A DNA stretch of 6,694 nt from Oligoflexus sp. (lineage in GTDB: Bacteria; Bdellovibrionota_B; Oligoflexia; Oligoflexales; Oligoflexaceae). This document shows, piece by piece, positions 1 through 5,604 of this stretch; position 1 is the first letter of the stretch; every line of letters starts with the position of its first letter. Where the stretch lies: contig JASLCY010000022.1 of NCBI GenBank assembly GCA_030151925.1, forward strand, positions 1-6,694, given 5' to 3'. The position numbers and the translations under genes were made by a program. Below the pieces are notes generated by a model. It had not been told where the DNA came from and did not search any database. It saw only the letters and a program-made list of their open reading frames with translations.

Positions 1-151
1 CGCGTTCCGCACTCTCCTGCATGGGGAAACCATGGAATTCGCCCCGCTGCTCGCCGCGGAGCTGATCACGCTCGCCCTCGGCGGATTGATGCTGGGAGTC
101 GCGCTCTGGAGGTTCAAACAAGAAAAAATGGTTCTTGGGTCTGCCGGCTAG
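1..151 (+). CDS. C-terminal fragment of a membrane protein, probably ABC-2-type permease (5' partial)
   Basis: An open frame enters from the left edge (first full codon at base 2) and stops at TAG 149-151, giving 49 residues. The visible part has one hydrophobic helix of about 20 residues, LLAAELITLALGGLMLGVAL, followed by a basic tail WRFKQEK. A last transmembrane helix followed by a W/R-F-K/R tail is how ABC-2-type permeases (the membrane subunit of drug or polysaccharide exporters) usually end. That is family knowledge applied to a short fragment, so another polytopic inner-membrane protein is possible. The lipoprotein gene downstream lies on the same strand 117 bp away, but it has its own probable promoter, so co-transcription is uncertain. 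No terminator hairpin with a T-run follows the stop. Confidence 0.5.
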   Translation, partial: AFRTLLHGETMEFAPLLAAELITLALGGLMLGVALWRFKQEKMVLGSAG

Positions 152-160
152 GATCTAACA

Positions 161-172
161 TGCTAATATAAT
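161..172 (+). promoter_or_regulatory. Probable -10 region for the PLC-like lipoprotein gene
   Basis: A perfect TATAAT lies at 167-172 in a locally AT-rich stretch. A TG at 161-162 precedes an overlapping, poorer hexamer (TAATAT, 164-169) as in an extended -10. No recognisable -35 is found 16-19 bp upstream. If used, transcription would start near 179 and give a leader of about 90 nt before the ATG at 269. Confidence 0.4.
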
Positions 173-186
173 GAGACTGGCTAACT

Positions 187-217
187 ATTCGACAGAGGCT
201 CTTCGCTCTTAACGAAT
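187..217 (+). other. Imperfect stem-loop in the lipoprotein leader
   Basis: ATTCG at 187-191 pairs with CGAAT at 213-217, and AGAG at 194-197 pairs with CTCT at 206-209. A 2/3-nt internal loop separates the two stems and the apical loop has 8 nt. A second short candidate (ATAG 233-236 with CTAT 250-253) lies just before the SD AGGA at 258-261. Both are weak and have no T-run. They could be chance pairings or a modest translation-control leader. Confidence 0.25.
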
Positions 218-268
218 CAGCAAAATCTGCCGATAGGTGGTGCACGCCTCTATACTTAGGATGGTCCC

Positions 269-1738
269 ATGCTGAGACAAACTCACACTTCGTTTCTCGT
301 CTTAGGCCTCGTGCTTTCGTCGGCGGCCTGCAAATCCCGACCTGAAAAACCGAGCTTCACTTTCAGCAAGAGCGCGGGGGCCGAGAAGGGCGGCGTGGAT
401 TCCACGGTGGCGACCGGCTCCGGCGACTCCGCGGGCACGGTTCCAGGCGCGAGCAGCACGGGAACGGGTTCGACGCCGGGCGGCAGTTCTGGAGGAACGA
501 CGGCAGGTAGCACCACGGGATCGACCGGCAGCACGACGACCATGGGCAGCACGGGAACGACCACGGGCGGCACGACCAAAACCGGGACGACGACCACCAC
601 CACGCCCAGCGTCACTCCAGTCGAACAATCACCTCACTACGATGAAGTCTCCTGGCTCACGGCTCACAACGCGCACGTGAATCCACGCGACCTCAACGGT
701 TATCCGGCCTACAACCAGATCAAGGGCCTGACCGAGCAATTGAACGACGGCGTGCGGGCGCTCATGATCGATATCTGGCCCGAAGCCACTTCGGGGAATA
801 TCGTGACAACGATCCTCGGCGGGAAGACCACGGACGGCGAACCGAAAGCCATCCTCTCGCACAACCAGCCGGGCACCACGGCCTCGTTCGGCAAAAGCGC
901 GGATCTGCCGGCGAAACTCAAGGATATCGGCAACTGGGTGGACAGCCATCCCGATGATATCGTCACCGTCTTCCTCGAAGACTACGTGAACCCGAAGCAA
1001 CTCTCCGACGCGCTTAATCAAGCGGACGTGTTCAAGAAGCAGATCTTCAACCCCTATTCCTACGGCGTGATGGATAAGGGCTGGCCGCGCCTCGACGAGA
1101 TGAAGAAGATGGGCAAACGCCTCGTCGTCTTCTCGGACCACAGCGATAAAAAAGACCTCGGCATCGGTTTCGGCCAGGACTTCACCAACGAGAACTACTG
1201 GAGCCTCGGCCTCAAAGGCGACGACGTCAGCTGCAAGACCCGCTGGGACAACCATCCCCTCGACGAGCGCGGCAACAACAAACACATCTATCTGCTCGTG
1301 ATGAACCACTTCCGTGATGCGCCGAGCAACCTCTTCTCGCAAAACGACAACAAGATCGACAACCTGCGGACCCGTTTTGAGACGCAGTGCCTGCCGGCCG
1401 CCAAACGCAAGGTGAACTTCCTCGCCGTCGACAACTACGACGAAGCCGATTGGGGGGCGCGGAAGCTGGTCGAGGAATGGAATAACACCACGGCCGCGGC
1501 CCTCTACCGCGACGGCGACTTCGGCGGCGACGTCGTGCTCCTGAAACCCGGCAAGTATCTGATGAAGGACCTGAAGATAGGCGACAACGCGCTCGGTTCG
1601 CTGCGGGTGTTCTGGAAGGGTCGCGTGAAGATCTACGACGACGCCGACTATAAGAATCTCCTGCTCGAGACCGTCGACGACGTGAGAGATTTAAAGACCG
1701 CGAAGAACAAGGCTACGGCCATCATCATCGAACGCTGA
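269..1738 (+). CDS. Lipoprotein with PI-PLC X-type phosphodiesterase domain and C-terminal beta/gamma-crystallin-like domain
   Basis: Predicted envelope lipoprotein of 489 aa. A short signal peptide ends in LSSAAC, so Cys21 would be lipidated. Residues about 38-118 are a Gly/Ser/Thr tether. Residues about 125-405 read as a PLC-like TIM-barrel X domain: SWLTAHNAH (His133, Asn134), GVRALMIDIW (Arg163, Asp168), LSHNQP (His198), IVTVFLEDYV (Glu237), then KRLVVFSD, LLVMNHFRD and NFLAVDNYD. These blocks resemble the plant/fungal-type 'PLC X domain-containing' proteins more than Bacillus PI-PLC. Such enzymes cleave phosphodiesters through a His pair, usually in phosphoinositides or GPI-like lipids; the substrate here is unknown. 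Residues about 409-489 look like a beta/gamma-crystallin double Greek key (Y413..F418-x-G, and Y456..Y461). The ATG has SD AGGA at 258-261, 7 nt away. An upstream ATG at 261 is out of frame. Confidence 0.9.
   Translation: MLRQTHTSFLVLGLVLSSAACKSRPEKPSFTFSKSAGAEKGGVDSTVATGSGDSAGTVPGASSTGTGSTPGGSSGGTTAGSTTGSTGSTTTMGSTGTTTGGTTKTGTTTTTTPSVTPVEQSPHYDEVSWLTAHNAHVNPRDLNGYPAYNQIKGLTEQLNDGVRALMIDIWPEATSGNIVTTILGGKTTDGEPKAILSHNQPGTTASFGKSADLPAKLKDIGNWVDSHPDDIVTVFLEDYVNPKQLSDALNQADVFKKQIFNPYSYGVMDKGWPRLDEMKKMGKRLVVFSDHSDKKDLGIGFGQDFTNENYWSLGLKGDDVSCKTRWDNHPLDERGNNKHIYLLVMNHFRDAPSNLFSQNDNKIDNLRTRFETQCLPAAKRKVNFLAVDNYDEADWGARKLVEEWNNTTAAALYRDGDFGGDVVLLKPGKYLMKDLKIGDNALGSLRVFWKGRVKIYDDADYKNLLLETVDDVRDLKTAKNKATAIIIER
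380..622 (+). repeat. Low-complexity Gly/Ser/Thr-coding linker with imperfect repeats
   Basis: This part of the lipoprotein gene encodes about 80 residues that are almost all G, S, T, A and P. It contains imperfect in-frame repeats of ACG/ACC/GGC/AGC codons. The 14-mer GCAGCACGGGAACG occurs exactly at 453-466 and 546-559, 93 bp (31 codons) apart and in phase. The segment probably works as a flexible, protease-tolerant spacer that holds the catalytic domain away from the membrane. Long opposite-strand open frames here are composition artefacts. Confidence 0.8.
1494..1735 (+). other. Beta/gamma-crystallin-like domain within the lipoprotein
   Basis: This covers the last ~81 residues of the PLC-like lipoprotein. 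The first Greek-key signature is YRDGDFGG (Y413-x4-F418-x-G420), followed by a GKY turn and GDNALGSLRV. The second is IYDDADYKN (Y456-x4-Y461, Asn463 where Gly is usual). The family's Ca2+ motif, (N/D)(N/D)xx(S/T)S, is nearly met at D439-N440-A-L-G443-S444 (Gly in place of Ser/Thr) and is lost in the second motif (around KNKATA). The fold call is inference from these spacings. A weak or single Ca2+ site, or only a structural role, is likely. Confidence 0.65.
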
Positions 1739-1749
1739 GGGCAAGGTCG

Positions 1750-1771
1750 CGGCTGCGCCTCTGCGCAGCCG
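1750..1771. terminator. Perfect 9-bp hairpin between convergent genes
   Basis: CGGCTGCGC (1750-1758) and GCGCAGCCG (1763-1771) pair perfectly around a CTCT loop. The hairpin lies in the 38-bp gap between the PLC-like gene stop (1736-1738) and the DJ-1-like gene stop (TAG on the minus strand, 1777-1779). It has no T-run on either side, so it is not a canonical intrinsic terminator. It could be a bidirectional terminator of the T-poor kind, or an RNA 3'-end stabiliser. A perfect 10-bp palindrome, CGCCTAGGCG (1774-1783), follows directly and contains the DJ-1-like stop. Confidence 0.5.
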
Positions 1772-1776
1772 GACGC

Positions 1777-2532
1777 CTAGGCGGATTTCCCCTCGAGCAA
1801 CCTTACGAAAGCGCGCGCGAACCTATGCGCGTCCCCGGGCCATCGGGCCGACAGGTAATTCCCCGATTCCACGATAAAACCAGCCTGATAGGACTCCGGC
1901 GTATCGCGTTTCACGGGCATAGGCCCGGTGCGGAACTGCGAGGGGCTTGCAAGGTTCCGCCGCACTTCGCTCTCCACCGTCTCAGGATAAGTCCGATAGT
2001 AGTCGGAGACCCACGGCGCGGTGATGATCCAAGCCAGCAATTCCTGCGATTGCAGCAGCGCGGTAGTCTCAAGGCGATAGAGCACGCTATCACCTTTTTC
2101 GTCGACGCTCCGCGCCGCAAGCACCACGCCGTGGCAGATCGCGCCCACCGGTTTACGCGCTGCGAAGAAAGCGGCCGTAAGGTTCTGCAGAAGAGTCGAT
2201 TCCAAATACTCACGCATGCCCTTGGCGTGACCGCCCGGGAGTATGAGACCGGCGAAATCCGCTTCTTTCAGCTCGGCCCAGGCGCGAGGCTTTTGAAAGG
2301 CCGCGGAGGCGATCATCGCACGATAAGCGTCCTGCCCGTTTTTATCGGCGATCAGCATCTTCTTGAAGAGTCCGAGGCCTTCGCCCGTTAACATGCGCGC
2401 GTCCGCTTCGCCAGGCCTGCCGTCGGGCGTCGCAAAAACCACTACATGCCCGGCGTTGGTGAGGATGCGCCAGGGCACGGCGGATTCCGTCGGATCGAAG
2501 TCTCTTCGCGGCAAAGGCAACAGGACTCGCAT
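1777..2532 (-). CDS. DJ-1/PfpI-family protein
   Basis: A 251-aa protein of the DJ-1/PfpI (class I glutamine amidotransferase-like) superfamily. The nucleophile elbow GAICHG puts the reactive Cys at residue 133 with His134 next to it. The oxyanion/strand motif is LILPGGHAKG (96-105), and the conserved N-terminal Glu is Glu16 in DPTESAVPW. A C-terminal block, GNYLSARWPGDAHRFA, marks a longer Hsp31-like subgroup, as does the insertion around residues 45-90. Known members are glyoxalases, deglycase/chaperone-like proteins or peptidases; which of these applies cannot be told here. No signal peptide, so cytosolic. The ATG at 2532-2530 has its SD (TGAGGTG) overlapping the TGA of the upstream nucleotidyltransferase gene, and the gap between the two is 8 bp, so the pair is probably translationally coupled. 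Confidence 0.9.
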   Translation of the reverse strand: MRVLLPLPRRDFDPTESAVPWRILTNAGHVVVFATPDGRPGEADARMLTGEGLGLFKKMLIADKNGQDAYRAMIASAAFQKPRAWAELKEADFAGLILPGGHAKGMREYLESTLLQNLTAAFFAARKPVGAICHGVVLAARSVDEKGDSVLYRLETTALLQSQELLAWIITAPWVSDYYRTYPETVESEVRRNLASPSQFRTGPMPVKRDTPESYQAGFIVESGNYLSARWPGDAHRFARAFVRLLEGKSA

Positions 2533-2540
2533 GCATCACC

Positions 2541-3308
2541 TCAATGAGCGGCAGGGTAGGTTTTCACGCCGGCCGTGAAGACTCGATCCAGGGTCTGCAC
2601 GAACTCACGCAGGAGCTCCGGCGAGAGGTTCGCCGTTTGCTGCGGCGCTTGCTGAAGATCCTGCGCGAGATAGAGATCGTTCGCCAGAGCCTCGAACTGC
2701 GGATAGGCGCGGGCCAGCGAGAGCGCCGCCTCCTGTTTGCTGCCGATCGCCTGATGCTCGAAAGAATAGAGGCTGCGGGCGACCAGGGCCAACGCCGCCC
2801 GGTGTTTGGCGAGCACGGGAGCCCAGGCGCCTTCGACTTCGATATCCATGAGGATGCGCCGCAGGGTGATCCGCAGCTGGGGCACCATAGCCGCGAGGGC
2901 CTGATCGAGCGTAAGCAGCGGCAGGCGCGTGAGCAGCAGGCTCTGGCCGAAGAGAAGCTCGTGCTGCTCCTGTATCATATAAGGGATAAAAGGATTGGCC
3001 TTGTAGAAGCCGAAGGGCGCGACGAACTCGACTTCGCCCCGAGGCGAGACGGCGGAATCCATGAGGTAGAGGAAGGGATCGAGACGAACGGTCGGGAACG
3101 CCTGGATGAGTTCCTTGAGGCGATCGGCGAGGACCGTTTCGCGGCGATGGCCTTCGGGCAATTCGATGATCACATCCAGATCGCGCTGCTCGGGCGAATA
3201 ATCGGGCCGCGTGGCGCCGCCCCATAACAGAGCTGCCGTGACCTCCGGAAAAAACGAACGGATAGCGGTGATCAACTCAGCTTTGAGATGCGAAGGGGCG
3301 GCCGGCAT
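2541..3308 (-). CDS. ANT-like nucleotidyltransferase-fold protein
   Basis: A 255-aa protein with an N-terminal Pol-beta-type nucleotidyltransferase motif: LLWGG (Gly30-Gly31), then RDLDVII (Asp43, Asp45). Asp77 in RLDPFLYL is a plausible third metal-binding carboxylate. The remainder (about 105-250) is alpha-helical and resembles the C-terminal part of aminoglycoside adenylyltransferases of the ANT(3'')/ANT(9) kind: a HELLFGQSL segment and ARSLYSFEHQAIGSK (Lys191). The family transfers NMP to small molecules or proteins; the substrate here is unknown and resistance should not be assumed. The ATG at 3308-3306 has GAGG 5-6 nt upstream (3315-3318). The gene is first of a tight pair with the DJ-1-like gene and lies 66 bp downstream of the outer-membrane protein gene on the same strand. 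Confidence 0.75.
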   Translation of the reverse strand: MPAAPSHLKAELITAIRSFFPEVTAALLWGGATRPDYSPEQRDLDVIIELPEGHRRETVLADRLKELIQAFPTVRLDPFLYLMDSAVSPRGEVEFVAPFGFYKANPFIPYMIQEQHELLFGQSLLLTRLPLLTLDQALAAMVPQLRITLRRILMDIEVEGAWAPVLAKHRAALALVARSLYSFEHQAIGSKQEAALSLARAYPQFEALANDLYLAQDLQQAPQQTANLSPELLREFVQTLDRVFTAGVKTYPAAH

Positions 3309-3341
3309 AGGTAACCTCGATGGATAAGAGATCCAGAGGGG

Positions 3342-3370
3342 TTTTTACCCTAGCCTCGCCCCTACGGCAA
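3342..3370 (-). promoter_or_regulatory. Possible sigma70-type promoter for the nucleotidyltransferase/DJ-1 pair
   Basis: On the minus strand, TTGCCG (3370-3365) and TAAAAA (3347-3342) are separated by exactly 17 bp. Each hexamer matches the consensus at 4 of 6 positions. The -10 lies 33 nt upstream of the ATG. The match is weak, and read-through from the outer-membrane protein gene is equally possible. Confidence 0.25.
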
Positions 3371-3374
3371 GCTG

Positions 3375-4280
3375 TCAGAACATCCAGCCGATTTTCAGAA
3401 GGCTTACGTAAGGCAGCGTTTTCTTTCCTATAATTCGCGCCGCATCGTCGGCTTTTTTATGCAGATCCTTGTAATCCTGCGTGCCTTCGATGGCCGCCTG
3501 CTGAGCGGGGCTGATGCCGGTCACCACCTCCTCCACTTTTACGCTCGGGCTCACGGGGATCTGCGCGCCGAGCTCGAAGCCCAGCACCAGCCCGCTGTTG
3601 TAGACCGCGAACCAGCCGAGGCGCGGCGAGAAATAGGAACCTTTCACGTCCACGTCGACTTCCGCCGGCATGGTCGCGGACGCTGCGCCCGAGGTGATCG
3701 TCACGTCGTCTTTATAAGTGCCGGAAAGATCCTGATGGCCGTAGGCGACGCCGAGGAAGAAGCTGCCGGCAAAAGGATGCCAACGAGCGAAGGCATCCCA
3801 GCTCGTGATATCGAGCGCGCCCTTGCTGTTGAGCTTCACGTGGTATTTGCCGGTGGAGAAACCGAGGCTCACCACGTCGGCGACCATCGCTTCCACACCA
3901 TAGGTGAGCGGATGCGGAACGCCGATCTGCACCGTGGGGCCGATGCGGATCGGCCCGAGCAGCCCGAGGCTGTCGCTGCCGCGCTCGCCTTCGTAAGTGT
4001 TGGGTTCGTTCGTCGTCGGCTTCTGGCCCGGATTCACCTGGTTCGAGGTGTCGCCGGGCGGCAGCTCGCTTTCGGTCGGCGGATCGTAGAGATGCTCGCC
4101 CTGCAGCGCCGGGTCTTTTTTAATCTCCTCCTCGAGGTTCTGCTGCGGAGGGTTGTCGACGTCTTCGGTCGGTGTGGGGACTTCGGGCAAGGGCGTACCA
4201 TCCCCTTCCTCTTGCGCGTAAGCAGAGACGGCGGTTATTCCCGCTGCAAAGAGCAGTGCGGACAACTGGGCTTTGGTCAC
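3375..4280 (-). CDS. Outer-membrane beta-barrel protein with acidic/proline-rich N-terminal segment
   Basis: A 301-aa secreted protein not assigned to a named family. From the GTG start it has a good Sec signal peptide (Lys3, hydrophobic core 6-19, cleavage likely after AYA, residue 22). Next come about 80 residues rich in Pro, Glu, Asp and Asn, probably unfolded in the periplasm. From about residue 109 there are repeated alternating polar/aromatic strands ending in LKIGWMF. A terminal Phe after an amphipathic strand is the usual BAM recognition signal, so this is probably an outer-membrane barrel. A longer TTG start at 4298 is in frame, but that TTG is part of the TTGAGGAGGAGA run. The SD AGGAGG (4295-4290) is 9 nt from GTG 4280-4278, so GTG is preferred. 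The role could be a porin-like or structural protein. Confidence 0.8.
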   Translation of the reverse strand: MTKAQLSALLFAAGITAVSAYAQEEGDGTPLPEVPTPTEDVDNPPQQNLEEEIKKDPALQGEHLYDPPTESELPPGDTSNQVNPGQKPTTNEPNTYEGERGSDSLGLLGPIRIGPTVQIGVPHPLTYGVEAMVADVVSLGFSTGKYHVKLNSKGALDITSWDAFARWHPFAGSFFLGVAYGHQDLSGTYKDDVTITSGAASATMPAEVDVDVKGSYFSPRLGWFAVYNSGLVLGFELGAQIPVSPSVKVEEVVTGISPAQQAAIEGTQDYKDLHKKADDAARIIGKKTLPYVSLLKIGWMF

Positions 4281-4321
4281 GGCGGATCTCCTCCTCAAGG
4301 GTCTGGATTTGGGATTTGCCT

Positions 4322-4327
4322 ATTATA
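4322..4327 (-). promoter_or_regulatory. Probable -10 for the outer-membrane protein gene
   Basis: A perfect TATAAT on the minus strand (4327-4322), 41 nt upstream of the GTG start, in the most AT-rich part of the divergent intergenic region. No clear -35 lies 16-19 bp further upstream; the 17-bp position reads TGTGAG. Confidence 0.4.
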
Positions 4328-4328
4328 T

Positions 4329-4367
4329 TTTATTCTTAAGGCGCCTCACAGGTATTATTTTAAGGCG
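4329..4367. repeat. Direct repeat TTAAGGCG in the divergent promoter region
   Basis: TTAAGGCG occurs at 4336-4343 and again at 4360-4367, a period of 24 bp, each copy preceded by a T/A-rich run. TATTAT at 4353-4358 (5 of 6 to the -10 consensus, plus strand) falls just before the second copy and may serve the patatin gene. It lacks a -35. The repeats could be regulator half-sites or chance. Confidence 0.25.
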
Positions 4368-4372
4368 GGCTC

Positions 4373-4419
4373 CTCGGGTTTTGGCTTAAAATCAAGCTGC
4401 ATCGAGGCTCTAACCCGAG
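4373..4419 (+). promoter_or_regulatory. 8-bp inverted repeat in the patatin leader, next to the SD
   Basis: CTCGGGTT (4373-4380) and AACCCGAG (4412-4419) are perfect complements enclosing 31 nt. A nested GCTT/AAGC stem lies at 4384-4397. The SD GAGGTG starts at 4422, two bases after the repeat ends. A competing upstream CCTCA (4344-4348) could pair with TGAGG (4421-4425) of the SD. A leader RNA structure that affects translation is plausible but unproven. Confidence 0.4.
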
Positions 4420-4431
4420 ATGAGGTGACGA

Positions 4432-5604
4432 TTGAGTAGTTCCCGGAAGAAACCGCGGCTGGGCCTCGCCCTCGGCGGCGGCGGAGCGCGCGGCGCTTAC
4501 CAGGCTGGAGTTTTGAGCGGAATCGCCGAGGTCATAGGCACGGATTTCGGGTCGCAGCCGTTTTCGATCATCACCGGGGTGTCGGCCGGGGCCATCAATG
4601 CGAGCTACCTCGCGTCCGCCGCCGGGACCTTCTTGGATCAGACGCAAAGCATGCTCGACATGTGGAGCGAGCTCGTCTCGAAACAGGTGATACGCACCGA
4701 CCCTCTCGCCCTAGGCCGCATCGCCCTCAGCTGGGCGAAAGACCTGTCCACGGGCGGCGTCCTCGGCAAACCCACGTCCACGCACCTGCTCGATTCCACG
4801 CCGCTCCGTGAATTCATGGCGAAGCACATCGATCCGGAGCGCATCGCCCGCAACATCCGCTCCGGCGCCATCGACGCCCTGTCGGTGACCTGCACGAGCT
4901 ACGCGACGGGCACGAGCATCAGCTTCTTCGATACCCTGGAGGACGTGAGCTGGACGCGCAGCGCCCGCATCGGCGTGAAGACCACGCTGAAGCTCGAGCA
5001 CATCCTGGCTTCCTCGGCCATCCCCGTCTTCTTCCAGCCCGTGCGCATCGACGACAATTACTACGGGGACGGCGGCATCCGTTCGAGCACTCCCTTGAGC
5101 CCGGCCATCCACTTGGGGGCCGATCGGATCATCACGATCGGCGTCCGTTATCCGCGCAAGAATCTCGAGGCCCTGGAAATGCACCAGAGAGCGCATATGA
5201 ACGGCATCACGCTCGCCGATATCGCGGGCGTCCTGCTCAACTCGCTGTTCCTCGACGCCATCGAATTCGATTATGAACGTCTGCAGCGCATCAACGAAAC
5301 GGTCTCGCTCCTCGCGCCCGAGGCCCGGCAGCTCTCGACGCACAAGCTCAAACGCATCCCGACCCTCCTGTTCCTGCCGTCCGAAGATCTGGGCGCCCTC
5401 GCGGCGAAGCAATTCAGCCGCTTCCCGAGCCTTATGCGTTACCTGCTGCACGGCATCGGCGCCTCGCACGACAAGGGCGCCGATCTTTTGAGTTACCTCG
5501 CCTTCGATTACGAATATACGAAGCAGCTCGCGTTGATAGGTCGCAAGGATGCGCTGGCGCGCGCCGCGGAGATTCGTGAGTTCGTCGAGGCGCCCTTTGA
5601 GTGA
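4432..5604 (+). CDS. Patatin-like phospholipase
   Basis: A 390-aa serine acyl hydrolase of the patatin family, which removes acyl chains from glycerophospholipids or neutral lipids through a Ser-Asp dyad. Residues 14-26 hold the oxyanion-hole glycine loop LGGGGARGAYQAG. The nucleophile elbow GVSAG gives Ser51, and the catalytic Asp is Asp213 in the DGG motif YYGDGGIRSS. All key residues are intact. No signal peptide or membrane segment is visible, so it is cytosolic unless exported by a non-Sec route. The C-terminal ~170 residues are mixed helical and end in the YTKQLALIGRKDA block common in bacterial patatins. TTG 4432 is the first possible start: an in-frame TGA sits at 4426-4428 and the glycine loop begins only 13 codons in. 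The SD GAGGTG (4422-4427) is 4 nt away. An RNase HI-like gene overlaps its end. Confidence 0.93.
   Translation: MSSSRKKPRLGLALGGGGARGAYQAGVLSGIAEVIGTDFGSQPFSIITGVSAGAINASYLASAAGTFLDQTQSMLDMWSELVSKQVIRTDPLALGRIALSWAKDLSTGGVLGKPTSTHLLDSTPLREFMAKHIDPERIARNIRSGAIDALSVTCTSYATGTSISFFDTLEDVSWTRSARIGVKTTLKLEHILASSAIPVFFQPVRIDDNYYGDGGIRSSTPLSPAIHLGADRIITIGVRYPRKNLEALEMHQRAHMNGITLADIAGVLLNSLFLDAIEFDYERLQRINETVSLLAPEARQLSTHKLKRIPTLLFLPSEDLGALAAKQFSRFPSLMRYLLHGIGASHDKGADLLSYLAFDYEYTKQLALIGRKDALARAAEIREFVEAPFE

Noticed and set aside
188..194. TCGACA (189-194) as a -35 box for the lipoprotein gene
   Set aside because: No acceptable -10 lies 16-18 bp downstream; the sequence there reads like ACGAAT.
375..615. 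Tandem GC-rich repeats as a CRISPR or mobile-element signature
   Set aside because: The repeats are imperfect, codon-phased and inside a reading frame. They encode a typical lipoprotein linker.
629..1342. A 237-codon minus-strand open frame within the PLC-like gene
   Set aside because: The plus frame carries conserved PLC X motifs over the same bases, so the minus frame is a composition shadow.
2544..3227. A 227-codon plus-strand open frame opposite the nucleotidyltransferase gene
   Set aside because: The minus-strand product has clear nucleotidyltransferase motifs. The plus-strand product is a low-quality Arg/Glu-rich sequence expected from GC-rich antisense DNA.
2541..3308. Calling the nucleotidyltransferase an aminoglycoside-resistance gene
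   Set aside because: Only the general fold and an ANT-like helical segment are visible. Substrate-binding residues cannot be confirmed by eye, and many such proteins have other substrates.
3337..3363. GGGT-TTTT-ACCC and AGGGG/CCCCT pairings between the outer-membrane protein and nucleotidyltransferase genes, as a terminator
   Set aside because: The stem is only 4-5 bp, no T-run follows in the minus-strand transcript, and the alternatives exclude each other. It is too weak to call.
3459..4439. A 326-codon plus-strand open frame opposite the outer-membrane protein gene
   Set aside because: The product is rich in Arg, His and Ala with no recognisable domain. The minus strand has a signal peptide, barrel strands and a strong SD.
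4711..5469. A 252-codon minus-strand open frame opposite patatin
   Set aside because: It overlaps the conserved patatin DGG region and its product is an Arg/Asp/Val-rich artefact.
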